NCBI GenBank assembly: GCA_039619475.1
Contig: CM077115.1
Span: forward strand, 507,986,815 to 508,050,814
Direction: 5' to 3'
Length of the DNA stretch: 64,000 nt
Origin: Icerya purchasi
Taxonomy: Eukaryota > Arthropoda > Insecta > Hemiptera > Monophlebidae
Part shown: positions 23,862 through 34,465 of the stretch, piece by piece
How the letters are laid out: every line of letters begins with the position of its first letter
Position numbering within the stretch: position 1 is the stretch's first letter
Notes under the pieces: model-generated
What the model saw: the letters and a program-made list of their open reading frames with translations, nothing else
Told to the model about the DNA's origin: nothing
Database searches by the model: none
Program-made: the position numbers and the translations under genes

Positions 23862-25434
23862 AAATCCGAAATCATACAGGCCTATAACGCTACTGTCTAG
23901 TTTAAGTAAAATATACGAAAAAATAATAAAAAATTTTCTGGATACAGAAATAAAAGAAAAAGCGATTTTAAACGAAAATCAGTTTGGCTTTCTTAAAAAC
24001 AAATCAACCGAGCTAGCAATAAAAAAGTTATGCGATTACATTGAAAAATATAAAAAAGCGAACAAGACATACGTTACTAATCAGCTTTGACATATCCGGA
24101 GCATTTGATCAAATAAAAATTGATGAAATCTTAAAAATAATGAATAGAAAAAATATATCTGGTACAATACAAACTATAATTCGTAACTACTTAACAGATA
24201 GAAGAATCGGTTTATTTAATCAAGAAAACAAAATCCTATATAAGAAAAGTGTTAACTCAGGAGTACCACAAGGTTCGGTTCTAGGGCCAGTACTCTTCAA
24301 CATAGCAATGAGCGAAGTTCATAATTTGCATTTCATTCAACACTGCAATATGATAAGCTACGCAGATGATATAATGTTAGTAGCAGGAATTAATAAAAAG
24401 GACGAAGTTTACAATATAAATGAAACAATAAAAAAATTGAGTAAAAACATTCAAAACTTAGGCTTACAATTCAACATAAATAAAACCCAAGCACTACTAA
24501 TAAGTAGAAAACAAGACAGGGAAGAAATGATACATTGCATTGAACAGCACTTATGCATAAAGATAAAGATAAAATAAAAATAGTAAAAGAAATAAAATAC
24601 TTGGGAATAATCATAGACACAAATTTAAATTTTGGAAAACACATCGAATTCATAATAGACAAGGTTAAGATTAATTTCGAACTAAAATCACTATATTCAA
24701 ATATGTTCGGTTTCAAATATAAAGATAGAATAGTACTCTACAAAGAGCCATTTTTGGATCAATAACAGAATACTGCTCTACAGTATATTTTCCAGTTTTA
24801 CGAGAAAAAGACAAGAATAAGCTGTTAAAATTACAAAGGAAAATATGAATAGGAACAATCTCTGGTTATCGCACAATATTGTATACTTCAGTCAACATCA
24901 TAGCAGGAATAATAATACCTGTAGACACTTAAAGTTAGAAACTGTAAACCAAATCAAAACATGCAAACAAGAAGAACTAAAATTTTAGACGAAATAAAGT
25001 TACGAAAACAAATCAATAAAATGAATTCAAGTAGTATACGAAACTCTGGCAACACTCAGGTGTGATAAATCAAAAACTGGCAAAGTAACACGGGAAATAG
25101 TTCCAAACATAGAAGAAAGACTACAAATGAAACATTTTTATACCGATTATAACTTCACTCAATTTTTAACCGGACATGGAAATATAATGGGCTGTCTATA
25201 TGAAACGATTTAAAATTGCTGAATCGGACATCTATGTATAAAGACTGTGAAGAGAAAACAGACGATTGCTTTCATTCGATTTTCGAATGCAATAAGTTTA
25301 AAAACGAAAGAGAAAAACGGAAAATAATAAAAAAACCAATAACCGAAATACATAAAAAAAACTTTTTTAATTTGATCAGCTTTGTCAACCATGTAATGAA
25401 TAACAAAACAAAACACATAAACAACAAATAATAA
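23862..25434 (+). pseudogene. R1-like LINE reverse transcriptase and zinc knuckle
   Basis: Starts at NPKSYRPITLLSSLSKIYEK (block 1), then NENQFGFLKNKSTELAI. After a shift near 24070 the frame 24041-24577 gives LLISFDISGAFDQIK, SGVPQGSVLGPVLFNIAMS, the catalytic SYADDIMLV and LGLQFNINKTQALL. 24585-24763 gives IKYLGIIIDTNLNFGKHI. 25216-25431 gives a C-terminal knuckle CEEKTDDCFHSIFEC and FFNLISFVNHVM. The DISGAFD block with the CCHC-like end suggests the R1/I group, although R1 proper is rDNA-specific and this insertion is not. At least three frameshifts; the catalytic residues persist. Confidence 0.85.
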
Positions 25435-25538
25435 CAGTAACAATCAGAAACTCTGGCTGAAAAACCGCAAGGTACAGCGGAGTAAATAAATAAATAAATA
25501 AATAAAAAAAAAAAAAAAAAAAAATCCTCTCTCTTCTT

Positions 25539-25747
25539 CAATTTTCTTTTCTTGTTCGTTTTTTCTTTAATGTTTAAATTTACGAATAAGTAATCATCTT
25601 TATTTATATCTACTAGACAATAGCGCATCCTCTAAGTTATGTTTAGCAACGTGGGTGTAATAATAATGTCGAATTAACTAACAATCATCGTTTGTGTAAA
25701 ATTTTATGTTTTACTATTTAACTCTAACATATTTCATTATATTCCAT
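25539..25747. other. Flanking DNA
   Basis: AT-rich sequence between the target-site duplication and the next element; nothing recognised. Confidence 0.5.
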
Positions 25748-25769
25748 AATAATAATAATAATAATAATA
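25748..25769. repeat. (AAT)n microsatellite
   Basis: About seven AAT units immediately before the LINE C-terminal remnant. Confidence 0.85.
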
Positions 25770-26675
25770 ACAGAAGAAATAGATGAGAAAAGAAGTTTAT
25801 TAAACCATATTGATAAGCGAAAAATAAAACTGATAGGAAATAATCAAGCCATCTCCTCTTCTTTTCCTTCTTCCTCTGTTGATTACATAATCCTTCTGAT
25901 ACGCTCTCTTATTCACAACATTTTCCTTTCTCACTCTATCCAAATTGACCTACTGTGGATTCCTGGCCACTCTGGAATCGAGGGTAACGAGTCGGCCGAT
26001 ACATTAGCTCGTTCATCCTCTTCTACCGGTGAATTCCTCAGCGTCTTTTCATCTCATAATATTAATCTCCTCTCCACTTCAGCTCATTCCAAACTATGGT
26101 TAAATTCGTATTCCTCCTCATTCTCAAATCCGGATTCCTTTTATCTCTTTATCCAGCCTAATCTACCGTCTTATCCATGGTTTTTCAATTTTCCCTCCAT
26201 GCGGCGTTCAACTCTTCTGTCGCCTACGCTTTGGGCACAGTTTGCTTCCTGCTTCCCTATTTCGCTTTTCTCTAGTCCCCTCTCCTCACTGTCCCCTACA
26301 CCCTTCCTCTCACAACTTTATAGGTGACGCTAATCACATTTTGTTTGAGTGCACCTATATCGCTTCCGAACGTTCTTCCTTTTACTCTTCTCTTTTGTCA
26401 ATTGGTCTTCCAACTCCGTATTGTGCGGCTTTTGTCCTCTCCTTGCCATCACCCTCGGTCATTCCAGCACTTGAGTCTTTCCTATCTTGCATATCTGATC
26501 GCATAAACATCTGATTCCGCTTCGCATTCTTCCCCCTCTTCTTGGGCTAATGTCTTTATGTCGACCCCCCCCCCCCCAAAAAAAATAAGCCACAATAATT
26601 TTATAAAAAATATAACAGAAGGAAAAGTTACAGATAAAAGGCCGCGAGGAAAACCAAGAGCTCTTCTATAATGAA
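25770..26675 (+). pseudogene. Older LINE C-terminus split by a nested insertion
   Basis: 25770-25844 reads TEEIDEKRSLLNHIDKRKIK followed by LIGN; 26591-26671 continues in the same sense with HNNFIKNITEGKV and DKRPRGKPRALL. Together they match the common LINE terminal motif R-x-K-W-x-GH ... I-x-EGK-x-x-x-RxRGRPR. The 745 bp between them is a different LINE fragment (25845-26590), so this is a nested insertion. Clade is not certain; RTE, L2 and CR1-like elements all carry versions of this motif. Confidence 0.7.
25845..26590 (+). mobile_element. I-like LINE fragment: RNase H and zinc knuckle
   Basis: Plus strand. 25935-26010 encodes IQIDLLWIPGHSGIEGNES followed by ADTLAR, the C-terminal half of an RNase H domain with its His and GNExAD motif. 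26020-26240 continues with FSSHNINLLSTSAHSKLWL. After a frame change the 26242-26514 frame gives a knuckle-like FIGDANHILFEC and ends SDRINI. It ends with a C tract (26565-26578) and A tract. The RNase H would remove RNA from the RNA:DNA hybrid. The 5' end is truncated inside RNase H. Related copies are at 49791 and 54170. A target-site duplication is not clear. Confidence 0.82.
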
Positions 26676-29334
26676 TAGTATATATATTGATGGATGGAGT
26701 ATAAATAAATATCAAGGACTTGGAAGAATGGCTATGGACAGGACACAATACATTGCCTTTAACGAATAAAAATAAACAAAAAATAATAATAACATATATC
26801 TTAAAAAACTTATTTCAAAGTTTTGCACATGAAATGTACAAAAATGCGTGGCTGTAACACAATGGATAAATTAGCCATTTCTTCCCGGAGACGAACTGTG
26901 AAAATTCGATTGTATTGAATATTGTTAAATTTCATCTCAAAACTGCATAAAAATATTACACATTGTCCAACATATACTGATTATTTAATCCTTACGTCCT
27001 CGTTTGCGAACTGATTCTTGTACCGTCTCGAGTAATGAACCGAACAACGTCCCCCCCGCTCGATAACGCAAAAGTTCGATCAATGTGTACTGCAAGGTAA
27101 ACTGACTAGAGAGATTCACGCTCGGACTGTACTGCGGGAATTTACTGCTTGTAACTAAACTGCTTGCGGTGTGTGATGGTGCTGTATCAGAATTCTTTAT
27201 GGATTAAGTTCGCATCGGTTGACTGTGCACGTAAGAGTTGAAACAATTTCCGGCGACAAGGTACTGACGAAAGGTCGAAGGTAGCGAAACTGTACACACG
27301 GTCAGAAAACAGTTCAAAGCCACCGAACAGTAACGAATTCAACTTGGCCCCGATAAAAGCCGTCGCTGCTGGCGGCTCCACGCTTTCGTCAATAAACATA
27401 AAATTATCAGTGACGAAGTAAACAAAATCGACGTATATAAGCCGAACAGGGTCGACGGAAGCTTGCGAGCAGTCTAGGGGTAGCAGGGGATCTGTCCGCT
27501 TGAGTGACTCTTGTCAACTGCAGTTCGGACTAATTACTCTTCCGTCGCTGTATACGCGCGTTGGGTGAGCTAGCGGCAACCTGCTTAATGGTAGACGCCC
27601 ATTTTCTGATGACGACGTTTGAAACTTACAGTCGCTGACAAAAACAAATGTTCATATAGTTTGCTAATTAAATTCTCGCTCATACAAAACGAAATCTTAT
27701 CCGTTTAAAACAAACATTTACAGTAGACATTTTCACATAATCGCCGAAAACATTAATTACGTCGAACAAACAGAAAAGGAAAAACAGCGGCTCTTAATTC
27801 GGAAGTTAATAATTAACAAGTGCGGCGGGATTTAGGGGGGGGGGGGGTTCTCGCCAAAGTAGAACGATTAAATAGATTAATTTCACTGAAATTTACATGG
27901 AATTAACGAGGGCAGAACGAAAAAAATTCTGATTGGAAAACAGAAAAAGTGTATAAGCAATGCAAATATGCATAACTGAAAGGTTAATAACTACTTCGTA
28001 AGCTATTAGACGCGAAGTTTACACCTGAAAGTCGGCGACGTTTATGATCGCATTCTTTCATTTCGTATTTCGCCATCTCAGCAAACTTACTAAAATTATT
28101 CAACAAGAAGCTTATTTGAGTATAATAAGTATATAATCTTTAACCGGATTAGAAAGAAATGCTGAAATCACCCGATACTTTGGGGATTTTAATGTTTTTA
28201 GATTGATATGTGTACCATTTTGCAACAAAAAAATTATTTCCTTCTTTAAAGTAAATGTAATGAAATCACTACTAATGTATGAACTGTTTTTTCTAGGGTT
28301 TTTTTTTTATTTATTTTTTATTTCGATTTTTTATACATTTTTTATCTGAAAAGTAGTTTATGTTAGGTTAGATTTTATTAACGTTTTACAGATAATTTTT
28401 AAGAAAGATTTCATAGATATAAATGATAGTTATTGTCATTTTTTAGAAGTTGAAGGTAAATTTTTGAATTTCCAGAGCGGAAGTCACTTCTTAGTTTATT
28501 TTTTTATTAAGCAACTTTGTATAATAAAAACTAAATAAAGATTAAAAATTATCCGTAAAACAATGACCAAATCGAAACTTCTTCTCAGTTTAAGATTGCC
28601 GCAAGAGAAACGAAAACAATTCTCATCCGTTGGTAAATTACAGTATTTGCTTGTCAATTTAACTTCGAGGAAAAGTTAATAATAATAAGTACTACTCTAA
28701 GCCATACATATGTTTAAGTTTAGCAAAATGAGAATTATCGTTAATATTGCAAAATACACTGTCCGACTTTATCATCAAATTAACATTGTCGAGTAGAGTT
28801 ATAGAGTAGTTGGGAATCGCGGTGAAAATTTAGTTAATGAAAGTAGATGGACCGAAGCAGTATATGTATATGAAAGTTGCGTTTATAATTCGTGTAAAAG
28901 TTTATCGGCGTTATTATTTGCGTGATGGTTACAGGATTTTCTGTTATTACATACACGTCACCAAATGCAAGAATTAAGTTGAACTAAATTACACTAATTT
29001 CTAAGGTTCTGCAAAGAAGTGAATCCGCTATTTCTAGTGCTATCTCTGCGGTAATCTTGAAAATCAGATGCTATCGATTGTATTAACATCGATTGCCCGC
29101 AATCGATAAACGTATCAGAGTTATGACAGAGGTTTGACATGCTGGCGTTGCGGGACATCATTTTCAGGTGCTACCGTCCCCCCAATGATGATGATAAGTC
29201 TAGCGAGATTATTCCAAAAAAAAGGAAATATATACCATTTTCTACAATTGAGTTGTACAGTTCGTTTAGTCCGACAATAATTAAGATGAAGGAATAATTT
29301 TAGACAAGGATTTTGTTTTTTTTAATGCCTTCCT
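26676..29334. other. Unique-looking DNA
   Basis: 2.7 kb, somewhat richer in G and C at 27030-27620. A G tract lies at 27836-27848. A TATATAAG string at 27436 with G+C-rich sequence after it is a weak promoter-like hint only. The 27399-27187 minus open frame (70 codons) has no recognised motif. Confidence 0.4.
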
Positions 29335-29600
29335 TTTTGGGGAGGAATAACTTCTCCCTGCCGGAATCTTTTACCATCACACTCCTATTCTTAAAAAAAG
29401 TTCTTCTTTACGTCCAATTTCCTTAACTTCCTGTATCAGAAAACTATTCGAGAAAATGTTTAACAGGCGCGCCTTCTTGTTAAGTGTCTGTATTCGCCTT
29501 CTTCTTTCTAATGTACATAATTCCTTTATCCGAAAGCATTACTGTACCTTAGCTTTATTAACTACCACGGTAGTTGATTAGAGTTAATCGGGGTGTTTCG
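29335..29600 (+). pseudogene. I-like LINE RT block 1 fragment
   Basis: Plus strand: LPESFYHHTPILKKSSSL (29358-29411), RPISLTSCIRKLFEKMFNRR (29411-29470), then after decay FIRKHYCTLALLTT (29526-29566). This corresponds to the W-x-x-A-x-I-x-P-I-x-K ... YRPISLTSC-x-x-K-x-x-E-K-M block and the following FRxxxSTxDAL block of I-like LINEs. Both ends are lost and no YADD block follows. It could be from the same family as the 25.8-kb fragment, but they do not overlap, so this cannot be tested here. Confidence 0.7.
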
Positions 29601-30895
29601 TTCCAGTAGAATATCCCACTACCGCGCACTGAAATTTCCAAAAATTCCAAAAAATTTAATTTGCTCTCTGTTAAAAAAACAATAATAATAAGAAACAAAA
29701 AGATGTTTCCTCTATTTTTGATAGTGTATCTGGCCGACTACTCTAAATGAAAAAAAAAGAAAATGTCTACAACTAACATTCCAGTTTTCTTCTTCCCGTA
29801 TTATTAATCACCTCTCTCCGCCATATCCCTGCGATAGTACTAGTAGGGTCTTCGCGGTTTTTCCCCATGATCCTTCGGTTCTATTCTTTTCAATATCAAC
29901 ATTATTAATTTTGCTTCTTTTGAATTCCGTCTCTTTATTCTTTGCGCCGCTTGTTTTTTTCGCAGACTTCATATTTAGATTATTACACTAAACGTCTTAC
30001 GACCTTTACTCTTATCCATTCCTAATTTTCCATTTATAAGAACTGGGGCGCTTTCTAGGAAAATCACTCCTGTCTTATTCTTCATTTCTCTCGGTCTTAT
30101 ATTTTGACTACATGCGATCTCATGCAATAATCTCTCGCATTTTTTCCTGCAACTTTGCCGATCGCCCAAAATATTTTTTCTATCTTTACTTTCGGTATTC
30201 TTTGCTTAAGCGACAATTAATTATCTACAGCACCATCAATTACCTAATTTCCTTCACACGTAACCATTTTCACTGATGGTTCTGGAAGGCCCCTCTGCTG
30301 TTGAGCTTCTTTATCCTGCACCTCTTAACCCATATATATAGAACGACGGGATCTTCTGGTATCACGAAACATCTTTTCAATGTACTTAAGCCGAACTTGG
30401 AGTTTTTTATTTGTTTCTATCGCGCATTCTCCATTTTCCTTAATTGGTTTCATTTCTAGAATCCCCGGTAAATGTTTAATTTAAACAAATAGCACTTTTT
30501 GTCTAATTCCTCCACTTCCTCGCACTGCATCTTCGATCGTTTATTTTTCATTACGCGCACTTCTTTCCTGGTTTCTTCATGTATTTGTACATTATTTTAT
30601 TAGATTTACGTTTACGTCTTCTTGTATTTTCCCCGTAAGCCAGCATTTTTTCGGTTTAATTTTATCTCTCGTTTAAGCCATTTTTGGTTTTAATTCTTTC
30701 GTAATTATTGCTTCATCATCGTTCGCTGTTTCATATTAACCTCGATTATTTTCTTCTCAGGCTTTCATTGTAGACTTTTATCCGTTTTTTATTTCTTCGT
30801 CTTATTCGTTCCGTCCTTAGTTCGTTACCAGCGTAATTTAATTCTAGCTTCAATAGTCTGATATTGCGGCACACCTGGCTACCGGGTTACTTGTT
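29601..30895. other. AT-rich DNA, possibly old LINE material
   Basis: On the minus strand 30200-30800 has long lysine/arginine-rich stretches (KENGECAIETNKKLQVRLK) resembling the linker between LINE endonuclease and RT, but with many stops. I cannot assign it firmly. Confidence 0.35.
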
Positions 30896-31210
30896 TTATC
30901 GTTTTGCGGAATATAGTAATAATTTATATATATATATATATGTATATATATATGTATAGCCGATTTGGTTGTTATGTTGACAAGAAGACGACAATCTCCT
31001 CTTCGACATTTTGACGTTTGTAACCACAGAGTTCATGTTGTCTGCAAAACTCGCCTCTGTCGTTCGCCTTAGTCCAAATTGACCAACTGAATTTTCACGT
31101 TGTTCTTCACCAACATTAAGGTCTCCTACTATACTTAACATTTCGTTAGACTTTATGTTCTTCAATAATTTTTCTACATTTTCATTGAATTGCTGTACAT
31201 CTATGTTATG
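30896..31210 (-). pseudogene. RTE-like LINE endonuclease fragment
   Basis: Minus frame 31165-30896: SIVGDLNVGEEQ, VGQFGLRRTTEASFADN, VVTNVKMSKRRLSSS, HNNQIGY, then a (TA)n expansion and YSAKR. These correspond in order to the RTE-type endonuclease motifs GDFNAKVG, GxFGLGxRNExGxRL, VVTNTxFxxHKRRLYTW, RNQIDYI and SKRW. The catalytic Asp/Asn of GDFN is kept as GDLN. No RT follows on the minus strand below 30900 in recognisable form. Confidence 0.75.
30924..30957. repeat. (TA)n microsatellite
   Basis: Imperfect TA run (TG interruptions) expanded inside the former RTE endonuclease reading frame. Confidence 0.9.
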
Positions 31211-32479
31211 TTTAAGGTTGTTTTATTAAGTTCGAGCATAACGTAATTTCATCAGAAAATACAAAATTACGAAGCATTCTTATTCCATTTCGGTGTTCGT
31301 TTTCGACGTTTCTAGAATAACAAAAATGTAAGTTTCCGCCCCCCCCCCAGTTATTTTGCCGTTAGCAAGCCACCTATGTTCGCTCGTTCTTAGAATTTTG
31401 ATTTTCATTCTTGCCATTTTATTGACCTTACCAGCTGAATCTTCGGACATTCCATTATGATGTGGTGCCCACTTAAGGGCTGCGCCGGACGCGGGGCAAT
31501 GTTATATGGATTCTCGGCCAATGTGATGATGATAACCTGCGGGTTTGGTACTTTCGCCAGTTATAAGACAAACTCATCTACTCGCTATTCTACGACATAT
31601 ATGTTTCAATGGAATTGCCGATTGTCTGCTGTTGTAATTACGGTAAAATGCTTAGAGCGCTATTTACTGATAGAAACACCTTCGGCAACTGAATCTCCCT
31701 TCCCGTTTTCCTATCAGCGCCGTACTGCGAGTTGCAATTTAACTTTTCTCAAAAACTCTACTTCCGATATCTCCGCAAAAACGCCACTTTTACCAGCGCA
31801 GTTCGTTAGCCCATTTAGAATCTCAATAAATTCAATAGGACAAACGGTTTTTTCAACTCGTCTTCCTGCCGAACAACGATCGAAAGTGTCCGTTCACCTA
31901 AAAACCAGCATTTAGCTGTCCAGAGTTATGTTCCGTAGTAGTTCTAGATGAGTACGTTTGTGTGTCCATTAACTAAGTTCTTAACAAATCGCCGATTATA
32001 TTCACTGCCGATTGGCTATTCTCTTAGAAGTGACATATTTTACCTACTCGCGTATTTTTATAAACAAAAATTTCAATATTGATTAATTACCGTTTCCGAG
32101 AAAATGGCGATTTTTGTTAGCCCATTCAGTCTGATTATTATATTTCTCGGTAAATGATCGATATTTTATGTTCCCTTCGCTGGCTTCTTTTTGGCTTTCA
32201 ATCAGTATCGATGTGTACCCGTGTTATTTTCGGTTGCTAACCAAACTTACAATTTTGTTTTTTCATCCTTCAAGCAGTCCAACTGGCGCACAGTAACTTT
32301 TGCGTGTCCTTCTTTTTGCCGCTGCCTGTTCGGTGCGTCCGCTATTTCTTATCGACCGATTGCTTTATGCTCTTCATCTGTCCGGAATCCTTCGACTGAA
32401 CACTGCTGCCAATACGATCCGGACTTATTCAAGCAGACACTCTTCGTTCTTCTTCTCAATTCGGTACGCGGTTACCGTG
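31211..32479. other. No supported gene; large chance frame
   Basis: A 152-codon plus-strand frame (31457-31915) lies here, but its product has no recognised domain. On the opposite strand near 31400-31480 a KWAPHHNGMSEDSAGK stretch loosely resembles an RNase H tail. Both are weak. Confidence 0.35.
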
Positions 32480-32925
32480 CTTAGCGATCACATATGACAC
32501 GATTCAAATTACCCGATTTTTTGCGGCACAAATTAGTCCATCTATAGAGGTTATTCCAATTCTCGGTTATTCTGCGTCCACGAGAGTCCTTCTACGTCCT
32601 ACTCCACTTCTTCCTTTAGTTTTCCCTTGAAGAAGAACTCTTATTATCTCATATATTTCTCCTTTGATGATGTGGCCGAAGTATTTGAGTTTTCTATCCT
32701 CGATCATTTGGCCAATCATTCTTTTTTCTTTAATTTTACTTAATACACTGTTTCATTTCTTACGTACGCTGTCCAAGGAATCTTGAGCATACACCAGTAA
32801 AACCACATATTTCATATGATTCAAAACAGTCAAGAGCTCTGACAGAATATATTGCGTCTTCGATAGCATATAACATAATGGAACAGATTCACTATTTCAA
32901 CAATCTTTTCTAAATCTGTAGGAAT
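32480..32925 (-). pseudogene. RTE-like LINE C-terminal fragment
   Basis: Minus strand from about 32925: CYMLSKTQYI, then VLSKIKEKRMIGQMIEDRKL, KYFGHIIKGEIYEIIRVLLQ, GKTKGRSGVGRRRT, ITSIDGLICAAKNRV. This matches the end of RTE/BovB-type ORF2, where the sequence around YGHIxRGxxYEIIRxxLxGK-x-x-GRRGxGRRRxSW precedes xxAAxxR. Frameshifts occur near 32770 and 32600. The RT core is absent. It is a different subfamily from the RTE pieces at 52.8 and 63.4 kb, which end in ELFRSxVDxK. Confidence 0.78.
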
Positions 32926-32929
32926 CTTT

Positions 32930-34465
32930 TATTTTATTTTTATTTATTTATTTGAAAGATGCTCGACTGCATGGTCATTTGCATCTTTTATGTAATTACA
33001 TATGCTAATTATTATAAAGTATTATAAAGATTTGTTAATTTTAAAAAGGAAAATAAATTATTAATATTATTGATATCGTTACTTAAGATAATGTCTAAAG
33101 TTGCGTTTCCAAAGCATGTTTGTCGCTGCGTTGTATACCTTGCGCATTCGGACAATATGTGGGTTATGGATAGCTGACACTAGAGCATGCAGTACGTATT
33201 AGTGGTTCGTCCTTTTCAAAGATATAAGCGTGCGTTAACCGACTGTGTCCGATTCTTAAGCGTGCCAATATAACTTCTTCCCGGCGATTTCGGCGGTTAT
33301 GCCACTCGGAAAGGATCGGTTTTATTGTATATAGTTTGTTTCCGTTAAAATGCTGTTCCCATTCGGACTGCCACGATAACTTTATGGTATTTCATATAAT
33401 TTAGCAGCTATGTTTTTTAATGCCGATTTCGTATTGGTCGCATGTTGTCCTTCATGAGTAAAGCCCCGAACTTCGATATCAAATTTGCTGCAGAGCAATC
33501 TACAGTGTGCACTGCTAGTGGTCTTGGTGAACGTACTCTTGATTTATAAAGCGAGGTATATCTTGTTGAATTTATAATTTTACCGTAGACAGGATTATGA
33601 GGAAGATGCCAGATTTTAAAAAGCACTTCAGTGAAAGTAGATTTCTCCGATCGCTGAGTCAGAATAAGTCCGTTTCCACTAGGGGCTGGTTCTTAAGGCT
33701 TCTGTGACGAGTCGCATCGCGATGTTTTGAATTAAGTCTAGCTTTTTGAGCGCGTTGGGATTTGCACTATTATATAATATGCATCCGTAGTCCATTTTTG
33801 AAAGTACCAGTGTTTTATAAAGAAGTAGTAGGGATTTCCTGTCTGCGCCCCAATTTGTGTGCGCTACCATCTTTAGGACGTTTAGCGCTTTGTGGCACTT
33901 GATCTGTAAAGCTTGGATGTGATCTGCCCACGACAATTTTCTATCGAATGTTATTCCTAGTATCTTCAATGACGTTGGCGTCTTCACACGTTCATTGTAT
34001 AGCGAAATATTGCATGTAGGTGGAAGAGGACGTTGAATACCGAATGTGATACATACCGTTTTTGCTGTCGAGAAGGTTAGCCCTTGTTTTCCAGTCCATT
34101 TGACAACTTTATTGACTGTGTGCTGTAGTGTTGTTTCAATATTTTTGATATTCGTGCCGGATAGGTAAATGATCAGATCATCCGCGAATAAGCTATACTG
34201 AACAGGTGCTTTAATAACTTTTGAGAGTTCGTTAATTCCGATAACGAACAGTGTTGGACTAATTACAGATCCTTGGGGGGTTCCATTTTCTAATATTTTC
34301 GTCTCAGAAATAGTACTATTTAATCTCACTCGGAATGATCTATCATGTAAAAATTCTTTTATGAACATTGTTAATGGTTGACCACTTATCTTCCATTTTG
34401 TTAAATTTTGTAGGATTTTGTATCGCCAGATACGGTCGAAGGCCTTCTGGAGATCGAAAGGGAAC
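32930..34465 (-). pseudogene. I-like LINE, RT to 3' end, 5' truncated
   Basis: The 34464-33679 frame gives FDLQKAFDRIWRYKIL, NGTPQGSVISPTLF, the catalytic LFADDLIIYL, TFSTAKTVCITF, LGITFDRKLSWADHI, and the thumb LVLSKMDYGCILYNSA. After a stop near 33690, 33626-33417 continues the thumb-to-linker region, and 33390-33080 gives WQSEWEQHFNGNKL, EVILARLRIGHSRLTHAYIF, THILSECARY and FSFLKLTNLYN, the zinc-knuckle end of RNase H-bearing I-like LINEs. Only about 160 bp separates linker and WQSEW, too short for an RNase H domain. The 3' UTR ends in AAAT repeats (32930-32953). The 5' truncation lies at about 34465, inside the RT. Same family as 43930-46340. Confidence 0.85.

Larger units (their letters stand above)
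23565..25538 (+). mobile_element. R1-like LINE with 5' inversion and 15-bp TSD
   Basis: Flanked by a 15-bp direct repeat ATCCTCTCTCTTCTT at 23565-23579 and 25524-25538. The 3' part (23862-25524) is in plus orientation and ends in TAAA repeats and an A tract. The 5' part (23580-23861) is the same protein-coding element in minus orientation. In the protein, the inverted piece ends at KPGK beside the left duplication and the sense piece resumes at NPKSYRPI, so the two breakpoints are contiguous in the parental element. That is the arrangement made by twin priming. The copy is 5' truncated and also carries later frameshifts. Confidence 0.88.

Noticed and set aside
27431..27480. TATATAAG followed by G+C-rich sequence as a promoter
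   Set aside because: No initiator at the right distance and no recognised gene downstream; TATA strings are common in AT-rich DNA.
31380..31480. RNase H-like tail on the minus strand (KWAPHHNGMSEDSAGK)
   Set aside because: Resembles HxGIxGNExAD only loosely and its surroundings do not extend the match.
31457..31915. 152-codon open frame on the plus strand
   Set aside because: No recognised domain, poor compositional pattern, no supporting context; likely chance. The opposite strand may be decayed RNase H sequence.
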